Source: Rhodothermales bacterium (lineage in GTDB: Bacteria; Bacteroidota; Rhodothermia; Rhodothermales; VXPQ01). From it: DNA of 64,000 nt. The stretch spans positions 1,782,731 through 1,846,730 of the forward strand of contig OX638293.1 of the NCBI GenBank assembly GCA_951812335.1. The letters are read 5' to 3'. How positions within the stretch are numbered: position 1 is the first letter of the stretch; the number at the start of each line of letters is the position of its first letter. Shown piece by piece: positions 9,728-21,000 of the stretch. The notes under the pieces were generated by a model. It saw nothing but the letters and a program-made list of their open reading frames with translations, was not told the DNA's origin and searched no databases. The translations under genes were made by a program, and so were the position numbers.

Positions 9728-10734
9728 GAAAGGACATTCTGGTAATCCTTCAGGTTTTCAAGCACTTTTCCAGTACCCTGCGCTACTGCATACAATGGAT
9801 TTTCCGAGAGATGCACGGGCAGTTCCACACGGCTTCGGATCAAACTGTCGAGGCCTTTCAGCATAGCGCCTCCACCCGTCAGCATAATACCGCGTTCCAA
9901 TACGTCGGCGCCGAGTTCCGGCGGCGTGCGTTCAAGGCAACGCAGGATGGCCGTAGCGATTATTTCGATCCGATCGATCAATGCTTCGCGGATTTCTTCC
10001 GAAGAAATGTTACGCACCTTGGGGATACCGCTTACCAGATCCCGTCCTCGTACTCCGATCTCCAGTTCCGGATCTAGTTCCTGAGCACTCCCCACCTCGC
10101 ATTTCATACGTTCGGCGGTTCGTTGGCCAATAAGCAGGTTGTGATTCCGTTTGAAATACTGCACGATGGCGTTGTCGAGTTCATTGCCCCCGATGCGTAT
10201 GGACTCGTTAATCGCGATACCTGAAAGCGTAATGACCGCAATTTCCGTGGTGCCGCCGCCGATGTCCACGATCATATTGCCGACTGGCTCGTTCACGTCC
10301 AGCCCGATTCCAATGGCAGCAGCCATCGGTTCGTCAATGAGGTACACCTTTCGTGCGCCCGCGTGCTCGGCCGAGTCGCGCACTGCCCGCTTTTCCACCT
10401 CGGTGATGCCGCTGGGTACGCAGACAACCATGTTTTGAATGGACGAGAGCCAGCCCGTTCGCACCTTGCGAATCAGCCCCCTGATAAGCTGCTCGGCAAT
10501 CTCAAAATCGGCGATGACGCCATCCTTGAGAGGGCGGATGGTTTCTATTTGCTTATGAGTACGCTCATGCATTCTTTGCGCATCGTACCCGATCGCCATA
10601 GTTTTCCCTGTCCTCCGGTTCACGGCAACGATGCTGGGCTCGTTGAGCACAATGCCTTGTTCCTTGATGTATATGAGCGTGTTCGCCGTGCCGAGATCAA
10701 TGGCAACATCCGAAGAAAAATTCAAAAATCCCAT
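9724..10734 (-). CDS. mreB: Rod shape-determining actin homologue MreB
   Basis: MreB forms membrane-associated filaments that organise elongation of the cell wall. The 336-residue sequence is full length. The phosphate-1 loop is DLGTANTLIY (residues 12-21) and the phosphate-2 loop DIGGGTTEIAVI follows near residue 157. Other conserved segments include EPMAAAIGIG, RIGGNELDNAI and LTGGGAMLKGLD (adenosine motif). It is directly upstream of mreC with a 4-bp overlap and lies 115 bp downstream of purH. Confidence 0.98.
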   Translation of the reverse strand: MGFLNFSSDVAIDLGTANTLIYIKEQGIVLNEPSIVAVNRRTGKTMAIGYDAQRMHERTHKQIETIRPLKDGVIADFEIAEQLIRGLIRKVRTGWLSSIQNMVVCVPSGITEVEKRAVRDSAEHAGARKVYLIDEPMAAAIGIGLDVNEPVGNMIVDIGGGTTEIAVITLSGIAINESIRIGGNELDNAIVQYFKRNHNLLIGQRTAERMKCEVGSAQELDPELEIGVRGRDLVSGIPKVRNISSEEIREALIDRIEIIATAILRCLERTPPELGADVLERGIMLTGGGAMLKGLDSLIRSRVELPVHLSENPLYAVAQGTGKVLENLKDYQNVLS

Positions 10735-10849
10735 TGCGTTTCCAGAAGAACGGTTCGGAAGAACCGTCAGTATTCCTAATGTGCTTGCACATCGTAAACG
10801 AGCGCGCCGGGGAATAGATTCTCCCAGCCTGCCGGTTTACACAAGGCGA

Positions 10850-12457
10850 CTAATGGCGAAAATGGCGTACTCCCGTACATACCATCGCCATGCCGTTTTC
10901 ATTCGCTGTAGCGATTACTTCGTCGTCTCGCCGGGAGCCGCCTGGCTGAATGACGGCTCGGACCCCGCTTTTGGCCGCTATGACCAGTCCGTCGGCGAAT
11001 GGAAAGAAAGCATCCGATGCTATCACCGCATTTTTGAAATCGAATTCCGATTTCCCCCCCTTCATTATAGCGATTTCCGAAGCGTCGATGCGGCTCATTT
11101 GCCCGGCGCCGATACCGAGCGTACGACGGTTGCAGGCATAGACGATCGCATTACTCTTGACATGCTTGACAACCCTCCAGGCAAAATCGAGATCTTGCCA
11201 TTCGCGCCGGTCAGGAGCCCGTTCGGTTACTACCTGCAGGCGGTTTCTCATAACTTCCGGAGAGGGGAGGGGAGCGTTTGCCGTTTGCACGAGCAGATTG
11301 CCGGAGACGCTGCGTATGTCGAGCGCTGGCGTTTCGCTTCCGGCGGCGCCCGAACGGATCAGGCGCCGATTTTTTTTCTGCTCCAGTAATGCCGTAACGC
11401 CCGGTTCGAATTCCGGCGCGATAATTATTTCCGTGAAAATGCGATCGATAGCTTCTGCGGTGGCCCGATCAAGCGAGCGGTTGACGATCACAATGCCGCC
11501 GAACGGCGATTGTCGGTCGGTGGCGAAAGCTCTGGCCCAGGCGTTTTCCAATGTGTCGGCTACGGCTACGCCGCACGGATTGGTATGCTTCAGGATCGCG
11601 CAAGCTGGCGTGTCTGTGTCGAATTCGCCGATGAGGTGCAACGCCGCGTCGAGGTCTATGAGATTGTTGAAAGACAACTCTTTACCATGGACTTGCGTCC
11701 AGGTATCCTCGACTTCGCCATATACTGCCGCCTTCTGATGAGGATTTTCGCCATATCGGAGCGAGCGTTTTTTCGGCAGACCGGTACGTAGCCTTGCGGG
11801 CAGAGCGGATACATTGCTATCGTTGTCCGACTTGTTCTGTCGTCCGAACCAGGCCTCGATGGCCTGGTCGTAAACCCCGGTGCGCCGGAATGCTTCCTGA
11901 GCGAGCGCCCGACGTGTGGTCATGGTAAGCCCACCGCTTTGTTCAAGCAGTTCGCAGGCCACCGCCTCATATTGTGTCGGCGAGGTAACAATCCCGGTGT
12001 AAAAATAATTTTTTGCGGCGGCGCGAATCATTGTTGGGCCGCCAATATCGATATTCTCTATGGCCTCAGCCTCTGTAACCTCCTTCGATGTGACTTCTTC
12101 GAAGGGATACAGATTAACCACGACGAGTTCGATCGGTGTAATGGAGAGCGTGTGCAGCGCGTTCATGTCTTCCGCATCGTTCCGCCGGGCCAGCAGGCCC
12201 CCGTGTATAGCGGGATGTAGCGTTTTGACGCGCCCGTCGAGTATTTCAGGATATCCCGTCACGTCGGAGACATCGGTGACCGGCAACCCGGCTTCCCGCA
12301 GGCTGCGGCATGTACCGCCCGTGGAAATCAGGTGAATGTCCTGTTCGCGCAGGCGTTGCGCAAAAGGGATGAGGCCGGTTTTGTCGAATACGGAGAGCAG
12401 GGCCTGGCGCACGGGAAAAATATCGTCGGGAGCAGGCAGGTCCTTTACGCGAATCAT
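10850..12457 (-). CDS. purH: Bifunctional AICAR formyltransferase / IMP cyclohydrolase PurH
   Basis: PurH catalyses the last two steps of de novo purine synthesis, from AICAR to IMP. The N-terminal IMP cyclohydrolase domain (residues about 14-150) shows [16 protein letters not shown] and [19 protein letters not shown]. The C-terminal transformylase domain shows [23 protein letters not shown] and the [10 protein letters not shown] segment, and ends in HFRH. The length of 535 residues is normal. Its ATG overlaps the stop of purN by 4 bp, so the two purine genes are coupled. Confidence 0.98.
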   Translation of the reverse strand: MIRVKDLPAPDDIFPVRQALLSVFDKTGLIPFAQRLREQDIHLISTGGTCRSLREAGLPVTDVSDVTGYPEILDGRVKTLHPAIHGGLLARRNDAEDMNALHTLSITPIELVVVNLYPFEEVTSKEVTEAEAIENIDIGGPTMIRAAAKNYFYTGIVTSPTQYEAVACELLEQSGGLTMTTRRALAQEAFRRTGVYDQAIEAWFGRQNKSDNDSNVSALPARLRTGLPKKRSLRYGENPHQKAAVYGEVEDTWTQVHGKELSFNNLIDLDAALHLIGEFDTDTPACAILKHTNPCGVAVADTLENAWARAFATDRQSPFGGIVIVNRSLDRATAEAIDRIFTEIIIAPEFEPGVTALLEQKKNRRLIRSGAAGSETPALDIRSVSGNLLVQTANAPLPSPEVMRNRLQVVTERAPDRREWQDLDFAWRVVKHVKSNAIVYACNRRTLGIGAGQMSRIDASEIAIMKGGKSEFDFKNAVIASDAFFPFADGLVIAAKSGVRAVIQPGGSRRDDEVIATANENGMAMVCTGVRHFRH

Positions 12458-13152
12458 CGGGTTGGAGGGGTCGGTGAGTTTCCGGAAAAAAATCGATCGG
12501 CTTGCGGAATGTCGGTTTGCGATGCGGCAATATGCACCCGGCGGCCTTCGAATGTCACTCGGCCCTGCGCAAATAACCGTAATGCTTCGGGAAGGAGACG
12601 GTGTTCCACAGCAAGCACTCGTGCAGCGATATCGTCCGGAGAATCTTCGGGCAGAACAGGCACGGCTTCCTGCAGGACGACAGGACCGGTATCGTAGACT
12701 TCCTCTACGAGATGTACAGATGCCCCCGTCCAGTGGACGCCGTATTCTATGACCGCCTCATGTACCCGGCGTCCGTACATACCCGGGCCGCCAAAAGCCG
12801 GCAAGAGAGACGGATGCACGTTGACGATGCGTCTCTTGAACTCTTCAATGACACTTGCAGGAATTTTCTTCAGGAATCCGGCCAGTGCGATGAAGTCGGC
12901 GCCGTGCGTACGCAATTTTTCGAGCAGTATCCGACTGTAGTCCTCTTCGGTCGGGAAATCTCGCGGATGGAGGATCACCGCAGGAATGTCTCGCTCGGCA
13001 GCCAGATCGAGTGCGCCCGCATTGCGCCGATCCGATACGCAGCAGACCACCTTGAAGTCAGGGTCCGGCTTGTCTGTCTGGTCCAGAATGGCTTGAAAAT
13101 TTGAGCCGCGCCCGGAAACGAAGACAGCTATGCTGAGACGGGATCGCGTCAT
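12454..13152 (-). CDS. purN: Phosphoribosylglycinamide formyltransferase PurN
   Basis: PurN transfers a formyl group from 10-formyl-tetrahydrofolate to GAR in purine synthesis. The motif AVFVSGRGSNFQAIL opens the protein and NVHPSLLPAFGG (active-site Asn and His) lies near residue 110. It is followed by VHLVEEVYDTGPVVLQE with the conserved catalytic Asp. I chose ATG at 13152 (232 residues); a GTG at 13167 would add five residues. The C-terminal tail after VTFEGRRVHI is longer than usual and unconserved. The 3' end overlaps purH. Confidence 0.95.
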   Translation of the reverse strand: MTRSRLSIAVFVSGRGSNFQAILDQTDKPDPDFKVVCCVSDRRNAGALDLAAERDIPAVILHPRDFPTEEDYSRILLEKLRTHGADFIALAGFLKKIPASVIEEFKRRIVNVHPSLLPAFGGPGMYGRRVHEAVIEYGVHWTGASVHLVEEVYDTGPVVLQEAVPVLPEDSPDDIAARVLAVEHRLLPEALRLFAQGRVTFEGRRVHIAASQTDIPQADRFFSGNSPTPPTR

Positions 13153-13173
13153 GAAGCCTGTAGGCACATGGCT

Positions 13174-14118
13174 TTACAATGGGGCAGAAACAACGGGTTC
13201 GACGAGACCGAGCCGCGCCATGTCGGAAGTTACCTGCAGACGGGCGCGTCCGCCAAGGGGAAGCGAATTTTTCATCGGAAAATGACCATAGACGAGTCCC
13301 TCGGCGACAGGGAATTTTGCGTCGGCGAAATATTCGCGAAAAATCTCGCCGGGCGAAGGCGATGCGCAGGCCTTGTCGGTTTCAGGTTGCCACCGGGTGA
13401 AGCCTCCCAGAACAAGCCCTCCCAGTTTGTCGAAAGCGCCCGCAAGACGTAACTGGGCAAGCATGGCGTCGATGCGATAAGGAGATTCACTCACATCTTC
13501 AACGAATAGGATAGCATGTTCGAACGAGGGAAGATAAGGCGTGCCCAGCAGCCGGACAATCGTGGAGAGGTTCCCGCCAAGCAGGGGGCCTTCGGCGGTT
13601 CCTGGACGGAGCGGTCGAAGAATTTCCCCGGACGGACCGATCAGGGAATCACAGGTTTCTCCCCGGGCAACCCCCCAGAACAGCGCTTCCGAGGCTGGGT
13701 CGAGATCGGGCCAGTCGACGGCGATCATGGGTCCTGAAATGCCCGGCAGATCGGCATAACGCCACAGCGCGAGATGTAGTGCCGTTATGTCGCTGTATCC
13801 AACAATAAGCTTGGGATTTGCACTGGCCGCTTCGTAATCGAGGTGCGGCAACAAGCGCAGGCAGCCATACCCGCCTCGTACGGCGATGAGCATCCTTACG
13901 TCGTCTCGTCGGAGAAAACCATTCAATTCGCCGAGACGCTCGGCGTCCGTTCCCGAGAGGTAACCGTCTTTTGCAAACGAAGATCGCCCCGGTTCCACTC
14001 GGTAGCCTCGGCGTTCGAGTTGCACGATGCCCGCCCGGAATCGGGCCATGTCCGGCGGGGCGCTTGCCGGTGCGACGACACCGATCGTATCGCCCGGTTC
14101 GATGGGAAAGGGTTTCAC
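13174..14118 (-). CDS. LD-carboxypeptidase, peptidase family S66 (LdcA/MccF-like)
   Basis: Family S66 serine peptidases cleave the L,D bond of murein tetrapeptides during wall recycling. The 314-residue protein shows GDTIGVVAPASAP at the N-terminus and RGGYGCLRLLPHLD. The motif LIVGYSDITALHLALW should contain the catalytic serine. LLGGNLSTIVRLLGT, the LFVEDVSESPYRIDAML segment and VYGHFPMKNSLPLGGRARL with the expected catalytic histidine follow. It starts with GTG (14118) and ends 21 bp upstream of purN on the same strand. No signal peptide is seen, as expected for a cytoplasmic recycling enzyme. Confidence 0.88.
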   Translation of the reverse strand: MKPFPIEPGDTIGVVAPASAPPDMARFRAGIVQLERRGYRVEPGRSSFAKDGYLSGTDAERLGELNGFLRRDDVRMLIAVRGGYGCLRLLPHLDYEAASANPKLIVGYSDITALHLALWRYADLPGISGPMIAVDWPDLDPASEALFWGVARGETCDSLIGPSGEILRPLRPGTAEGPLLGGNLSTIVRLLGTPYLPSFEHAILFVEDVSESPYRIDAMLAQLRLAGAFDKLGGLVLGGFTRWQPETDKACASPSPGEIFREYFADAKFPVAEGLVYGHFPMKNSLPLGGRARLQVTSDMARLGLVEPVVSAPL

Positions 14119-14193
14119 GCTGCGAATCGAGGCATCCTGACAGGAAACGCAGAGCCAGAAGTCTGCATCATGCGTTCCGGTTTGTTTCGGACA

Positions 14194-14240
14194 GTTAAGA
14201 ATACTCTGAACTTCGCGGACTTAACCAGAGTATTCCTAAC
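14194..14240. repeat. Short palindromic copy of the dispersed element
   Basis: A 15-bp inverted repeat with one mismatch, arms 14194-14208 and 14226-14240, core GAATACTCTG and CAGAGTATTC, and a 17-nt loop. The loop text (CTTCGCGGACTTAAC) matches the inner part of the right end of the other copies. It lies upstream of the LD-carboxypeptidase gene. Confidence 0.6.
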
Positions 14241-14273
14241 ATACGAAGAAAATGTTGTGCATTGTTTCGGATT

Positions 14274-14504
14274 TCATTCTCGTTTTCCCGTTTTATTCGT
14301 AAACGGAAACGAAGCGGCATCGGTGGAGACGCCATACCATTCACCGAGGGGCTCGCTACTTGTCCAGTTGGTCTTGCTGGCCCAATCGTCCCCGCTCGTC
14401 CTGTCGTAGAGCGCGACCAGCGCCGCTCTGTCGATCTGAGCGTTCTGAGCGTACGCCGTCCCGGATGCGGCCAGCGAAGCAACCGCGACAAGAGGAACCG
14501 CCAC
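14274..14504 (-). pseudogene. Truncated N-terminus of a secreted LRR protein
   Basis: The 76-residue frame encodes a signal peptide (MAVPLVAVASLAASGTAYAQ) and then DRAALVALYDRTSGDDWASK and WYGVSTDAA. This is the same domain that introduces each LRR block of the large protein encoded at 15070-21504 on the opposite strand. The homology stops before any LRR, and the last ten residues are unrelated. The start is GTG; an IS3 remnant overlaps the 5' end. It is best read as the stump of a paralogous LRR protein, although a very small secreted protein cannot be excluded. Confidence 0.6.
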
Positions 14505-14841
14505 TTGGAGAAGGATTTTTTATCGAAGGCGCTCGGTCCCGACCGTTAGCCGAGCGCCGCGCCATGATAGCGCGCACGCATCGCTTGCCCGTAGTTCGCC
14601 AGTGCAAACTTCTCGAACCGGGCCGTTCTACGGCTTACTACCGTCTCCGGGCAAGGGGCACAAGATTTACCCCTACCTGCTCGCGAGCACGGAGGTGACC
14701 GGGCCCGGTCAGGTCTATACGGCGGACATTACGTACATCCCTATGGCGAAAGGCTTTCTCTATCTCGCAGCCGTGATCGACTGGCACAGCCGCAAGGTAC
14801 TCGCCCACCGGCTCTCGAACGCACTCGGCGCAGCTGTATGC
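14493..14841 (+). pseudogene. Degenerate IS3-family transposase (orfA tail plus internally deleted orfB)
   Basis: The end of an orfA-like frame (EKDFLSKALGPDR, stop near 14549) is followed in another frame by ERRAMIARTHRLPVVRQCKL and STAYYR, the start of an IS3-type orfB. After a shift and a loss of roughly 90 codons, a third segment (14656-14841) gives HKIYPYLL, VYTADITYIPMAKGFLYLAA and DWHSRKVLAHRLSNAL. This is the beginning of the DDE integrase core with its first catalytic Asp. The rest of the core is missing. The element is dead; it marks an old insertion next to the LRR genes. Confidence 0.75.
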
Positions 14842-15069
14842 TTAAAAACGCCTGAAAAACTGTCCGGTTTTTTCGGACCATTTCTGTGCGCAGGGTGGAG
14901 GTGTGAAGGCGGGTTCCGGGGGCTTTTGAGCAGTTTTTATTCTTATGAATAATAAGCGAAGAACTTTTTTGTCCTTGTGTTCCACCGATTTCTTAGATAG
15001 GATTTCCGCTCTTGTGACGCAAGGACATAAAAAAACAACCATAAGTATACATACCTCCTGGAGAAGTAA

Positions 15070-18000
15070 ATGAGAACTATATCCTGGATCGTCGCGGGCA
15101 TGGCGGCTATAACGGTCTCGCTCTTGGCGCTGAGCGCGTGCGACGACGGGGCGCTGACGGGCCTGGACGATGTCGATCCGTCTGCGGGGGCTAATGCGCG
15201 TGTCGCCCCCGGGGACAGTACGGCCCGTGCAGGCGGCGTTCCCGGAGAGGCTGCGTCTTCCCTGGATCGGTATGCGCTTTTGGGTCGGATCTTGAGCGCC
15301 GACGGCAATCCGGATAGCGTGCGCGTACATGTCAAATCCTGGCATACGGATTATAACGAGACCGGTTACGCTACGCTCGGCATACCTGCGAAGGGTACGA
15401 TATACCATTGGGGGGCCGCGCATTCGGAGGGGGTAGATATCCATGGAGAGGGAGGCGTTCCCGCGCTTGGACGGGATGCTTTGTACGCCCTCTCTTTCGA
15501 TAGTCCTGCGAGAGGCGATGCGTTGCTGGTCCTTTTGCCCTCCGCTGTCGATGTCGATACGTATTTCACATGGGATAACGGCGATATCGCTATTACGTCC
15601 CAGGCCATCGGGGCCAGGACGCATATCCTTGAGGATATATCGAGCTATAACGATATTGGTTGGAGAAAAGCTGTTTGCGCGGGCGGGCGGTTCGGACGAA
15701 TCGTTTTCGAGGGAGATAGCCTGGATGTGTCTACCGTGTTGCACCGTCGTTTTTATGGCGCCATATCCGGCGAAGCGGAAGGGGAGATCCCGAAAGACGT
15801 TTCGGGCTGCGGAACGTCCTCGGATGCTTTCGATGTGCAATTGCTGGGATTCGCGGACGACGATGCGTACCAGATGATCGATTGGCGTCCGATCGTTTCG
15901 GAGTCGATATCCGAATCGGAATCGGTATTGGTTTCTAAATCTAAATCCGAATCGGTATCGGAATCGGTTTTTGTATCGGAATCGGTATCTGCGAAGAGTT
16001 CGACGGCGAGTACGACCGCGAGCGGCAGCGGCAACGGATTGAACCGGTCAAAACCGGCGGTCGATGTGGGCGCCGACCAGACGGTGGCGGAGGGGGCGAT
16101 GATGATGGCAACGTCGGACGCTCAGAGCGACAGAGCGGCGCTGGTCGCGCTCTACGACTCGACCGACGGGGCCAATTGGGACGACAATACCAACTGGAAC
16201 GGTAGCGCCGCCATCGGTACGTGGTACGGCGTCACGACCGACGCCGCCGGACGGGTGGTTTCTCTGGATCTCGGTTTCAACTCCCTTTCGGGCTCGATCC
16301 CTGCGGAGTTGGGCGACTTGACCAACCTCGAAAACCTGTATCTCAGTGGCAACGATCTTTCAGGCTCGATCCCTGCGGAGTTGGGCGACTTGACCAATCT
16401 CGAAATACTGGATATCTACGGCAACGATCTTTCGGGCTCGATCCCTGCGGCGTTGGGCGACCTCGCCAACCTCGAGATACTCTATCTCCATGACAACTAC
16501 CTTTCGGGCTCGATCCCTGCGGCGTTGGGCGACCTCGCCAACCTCGAGAACCTGAATCTCCGGGGCAACACCCTTTCGGGCTCGATCCCTGCGGAGTTGG
16601 GCGACCTCGCCAACCTCGAGGTACTATATCTCTGGAGCAACTCCCTTTCGGGCTCGATCCCTGCGGCGCTGGGCGACTTGACCAACCTCGAAATACTGGA
16701 TCTCTACGACAACGACCTGACTGGTTCGATCCCTGCGCAGTTGGGCGACTTGACCAACCTCGATACCCTGCGTCTGTGGGGCAACTCCCTTTCGGGTTCG
16801 ATCCCTGCGGAGTTGGGCGACCTCGCCAACCTCGAGATACTCTATCTCCAAAACAACTCCCTTTCGGGTTCGATCCCTGCGGAGTTGGGCGACTTGACCA
16901 ACCTCGAGAACCTGAATCTCCGCAGCAACTCCCTTTCGGGTTCGATCCCTGCGGAGTTGGGCGACTTGACCGGCCTCGAGGTACTGGCTCTCTACGACAA
17001 CGACCTGACTGGCTCGATCCCTGCGGAGTTGGGCAACTTGACCAACCTCAAACAACTGTGGCTCCACGACAACTCCCTGACGGGATCGATTCCGACAGAG
17101 TTGGGCGACTTGACCAACCTTGAATGGCTGTGGCTCCAAAACAACTCCCTGACGGGCTTGATCCCTGCGGCGTTTGTCAACTTGAGCAATCTATCGAACT
17201 TTTCTGTCGACAACGGGCTGTGCGTCCCGGGAGATACCGCGTTCCAGCAATGGCTTGGCGATCTTACTGTATTCTCAGGCGACAGCGACAACATCTGCAA
17301 CGATCCGCCTGTGGCCAACGCAGGCCTCGACCAGACGGTTGCGGAGGGGGCGACGGTGACGCTCTCCGGTTCGGGTACGGACAGTAATGGCAATGCGCTG
17401 ATCAACCCGACCTACGCCTGGGGCGCGTCGGCGGGGATCACGCTCATGCCGGATAGTACGGTGGCGGCGCCGACGTTCACGGCGCCGACGCAGCTTGTGT
17501 CGGACTCGGTGCTGACGTTCACGCTGACGGTGAACGACGGGACGCAAGACTCCGCGAAGGACACGGTCCTGGTGACAGTGTATCAGAAGGACAGAGCGGC
17601 GCTGGTCGCGCTCTACGACTCGACCGACGGGGCCAATTGGAAGCACAATGACAACTGGAACGGTAACGCCGCCATCGATACGTGGTACGGCGTCAGGACC
17701 GACGACGCCGGACGGGTGGTTTCTCTGAATCTCTTCCGCAACGACCTTTCGGGCTCGATTCCTGCGGCGTTGGGCGACCTCGCCAACCTCGAACACCTGA
17801 ATCTCGCTAGCAACGACCTTTCGGGCTCGATCCCGGCGGCGTTGGGCGACTTGACCAACCTCGAGAGCTTGAATCTCTTCCGCAACGACCTTTCGGGTTC
17901 GATCCCGGCGGAGTTGGGCGACCTGGCCAACCTCACGAGCCTGTCGATCGGTGAGAACTCCTTTTCGGGCTCTATCCCTGCAGCGTTGGGCGACCTCGCC

Positions 18001-21000
18001 AACCTCGAATGGCTGAATCTCGCTAGCAACTCCCTTTCGGGTTCGATCCCTGCGGCGTTGGGCGACCTCGCCAACCTCACGGGCCTGTCGATCGGTGAGA
18101 ACTCCCTTTCGGGTTCGATCCCTGCGGAGTTGGGCGACCTCGCCAACCTCATGAGGCTGTGGATCGGTGAGAACGACCTTTCGGGCTCGATCCCGTCGGA
18201 GTTTGTCAACCTGGACAATCTCATTTCCTTGAAAGTCGACGACGAACTGTGCGTGCCGGGAGATACCGCATTCCAGCAATGGCTTGGCGATCTCGATGAG
18301 TTCGAGGGCGACAGCGACAACATTTGCAACGATGCGCCGACGGCCGATGCAGGCCCCGACCAGACGGTGGACGAGGGGGATACGGTGACGCTGGACGGGA
18401 GTGGCAGCTCCGACCCGGAGGGCGCGGCGCTGACCTATACCTGGGTCTCCCTCGATAATATCGCGCTGTCGAGTACCGCGGAGCCGCACGAGCGGACGTT
18501 CACGGCGCCGACGCAGCTTCTGTCGAACGCGGTGCTCGAATTCACGCTGACGGTGAACGACGGGACGCAAGACTCTGCGGCGGACACGGTCGTGGTGACG
18601 GTGACGGGTACGAACGATGCGCCGACGGCCAACGCAGGCGCCGACCAGACGGTGGACGAGGGAGATACGGTGACGCTATCCGGTTCGGGTACGGACCCGG
18701 AGGACGCGTCGCTGACCTATACTTGGGTCTCCCTCGATAATATCGCGCTGTCGAGTACCACGGAGCCGCACGAGCGGAGGTTCACGGCGCCGACGCAGCT
18801 GCTGTCGGACTCGGTGCTGGAGTTCGAGCTGACGGTGAACGACGGGACGCAAGACTCTGCGCCGGACACGGTCGTGGTGACGGTCAATGCGGGGCCGAAC
18901 GATGCGCCGATGGCCGATGCAGGCTCCGACCAGACGGTGGACGAGGGAGATACGGTGACGCTATCCGGTTCGGGTACGGACCCGGAGGGCGCGTCGCTGA
19001 CCTATACTTGGGTCTCCCTCGATAATATCGCGCTGTCGAGTACCACGGAGCCGCACGAGCGGAGGTTCACGGCGCCGACGCAGCTGCTGTCGGACTCGGT
19101 GCTGGAGTTCGAGCTGACGGTGAACGACGGGACGCAAGACTCTGCGCCGGACACGGTCGTGGTGACGGTCAATGCGGGGCCGAACGATGCGCCGACGGCC
19201 AACGCGGGCCCCGACCAGACGGTGGACGAGGGAGATACGGTGACGCTATCCGGTTCGGGTACGGACCCGGAGGGCGCGACGCTGACCTATACTTGGGTCT
19301 CCCTCGATAATATCGCGCTGTCGAGTACCACGGAGCCGCACGAGCGGAGGTTCACGGCGCCGACGCAGCTTGTGTCGGACTCGGTGCTGGAGTTCGAGCT
19401 GACGGTGAACGACGGGACGCAAGACTCTGCGCCGGACACGGTCGTGGTGACGGTCAATGCGGGGCCGAACGATGCGCCGACGGCCGATGCGGGCGCCGAC
19501 CAGACGGTGGCGGAGGGAGATACGGTGACGCTATCCGGTTCGGGTACGGACCCGGAGGGCGCGACGCTGACCTATACTTGGGTCTCCCTCGATAATATCG
19601 CGTTGTCGAGTACCACGGAGCCGCACGAGCGGAGGTTCACGGCGCCGACGCAGCTTGTGTCGGACTCGGTGCTGGAGTTCGAGCTGACGGTGAACGACGG
19701 GACGCAAGACTCTGCGCCGGACACGGTCGTGGTGACGGTCAATGCGGGGCCGAACGATGCGCCGACGGCCGATGCGGGCGCCGACCAGACGGTGGCGGAG
19801 GGAGATACGGTGACGCTATCCGGTTCGGGTACGGACCCGGAGGGCGCGACGCTGACCTATACTTGGGTCTCCCTCGATAATATCGCGTTGTCGAGTACCA
19901 CGGAGCCGCACGAGCGGAGGTTCACGGCGCCGACGCAGCTTGTGTCGGACTCGGTGCTGGAGTTCGAGCTGACGGTGAACGACGGGACGCAAGACTCTGC
20001 GCCGGACACGGTCGTGGTGACGGTCAATGCGGGGCCGAACGATGCGCCGACGGCCGATGCAGGCCCCGACCAGACGGTGGACGAGGGAGATACGGTGACG
20101 CTATCCGGTTCGGGTACGGACCCGGAGGACGCGTCGCTGACCTATACTTGGGTCTCCCTCGATAATATCGCGCTGTCGAGTACCACGGAGCCGCACGAGC
20201 GGAGGTTCACGGCGCCGACGCAGCTGCTGTCGGACTCGGTGCTGGAGTTCGAGCTGACGGTGAACGACGGGACGCAAGACTCTGCGCCGGACACGGTCGT
20301 GGTGACGGTGACATCGGGCGTTCAGAACGACAGAGCGGCGCTGGTCGCGCTCTACAACGCGACCGGCGGGGCCAATTGGAGTAACAATAACAACTGGAAC
20401 AGTAGCGCCGCCATCGGTACGTGGTCCTTCGTCACGACCGATGGCGCCGGACGGGTGACTTTGCTGAATCTCAGATCCAACTCCCTTTCGGGTTCGATTC
20501 CGGCGGCGTTGGGCGACTTGACCAACCTCGAATTCCTGGGTCTCAACGACAACTCCCTTTCGGGATCGATCCCTGCGGCGTTGGGCGACTTGACCAACCT
20601 CGAAAAACTGTATCTCAACGAAAATTCCCTTTCGGGATCGATCCCGGCGGCGTTGGGCGACTTGACCAATCTCGAGAGATTGGCTCTCGACAACAACGAC
20701 CTGACGGGTTCGATCCCGGCGGCGTTGGGCGATTTGACTAAACTCGAGACCCTGGTTCTCAATAGCAACTCCCTGACGGGATCGATTCCGGCGGCGTTGG
20801 GCGACTTGACCAACCTCGAACACCTGGATCTCGAGCGCAACTCCCTGACGGGATCGATCCCGGCGGCGTTGGGCGACTTGACCAACATTGAAAGGCTGTA
20901 TCTTGGTAGCAACTCCCTGACGGGTTCGATCCCGGCATGGTTGGGCGATTTGACCAACCTTGAAAGGCTGTATCTTGATGGCAACTCCCTTTCGGGATCG

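Noticed and set aside
14842-15840. A 332-codon minus-strand frame across the start of the giant lipoprotein
   Set aside because: It is antisense to the lipoprotein signal and N-terminal region and has no recognisable features.
17275-18570. Minus-strand frames with regular repeats (VGQVAQLRRDR) opposite the LRR/PKD gene
   Set aside because: The repeats are reverse readings of the LRR units; only the plus strand has a signal peptide and LRR pattern.
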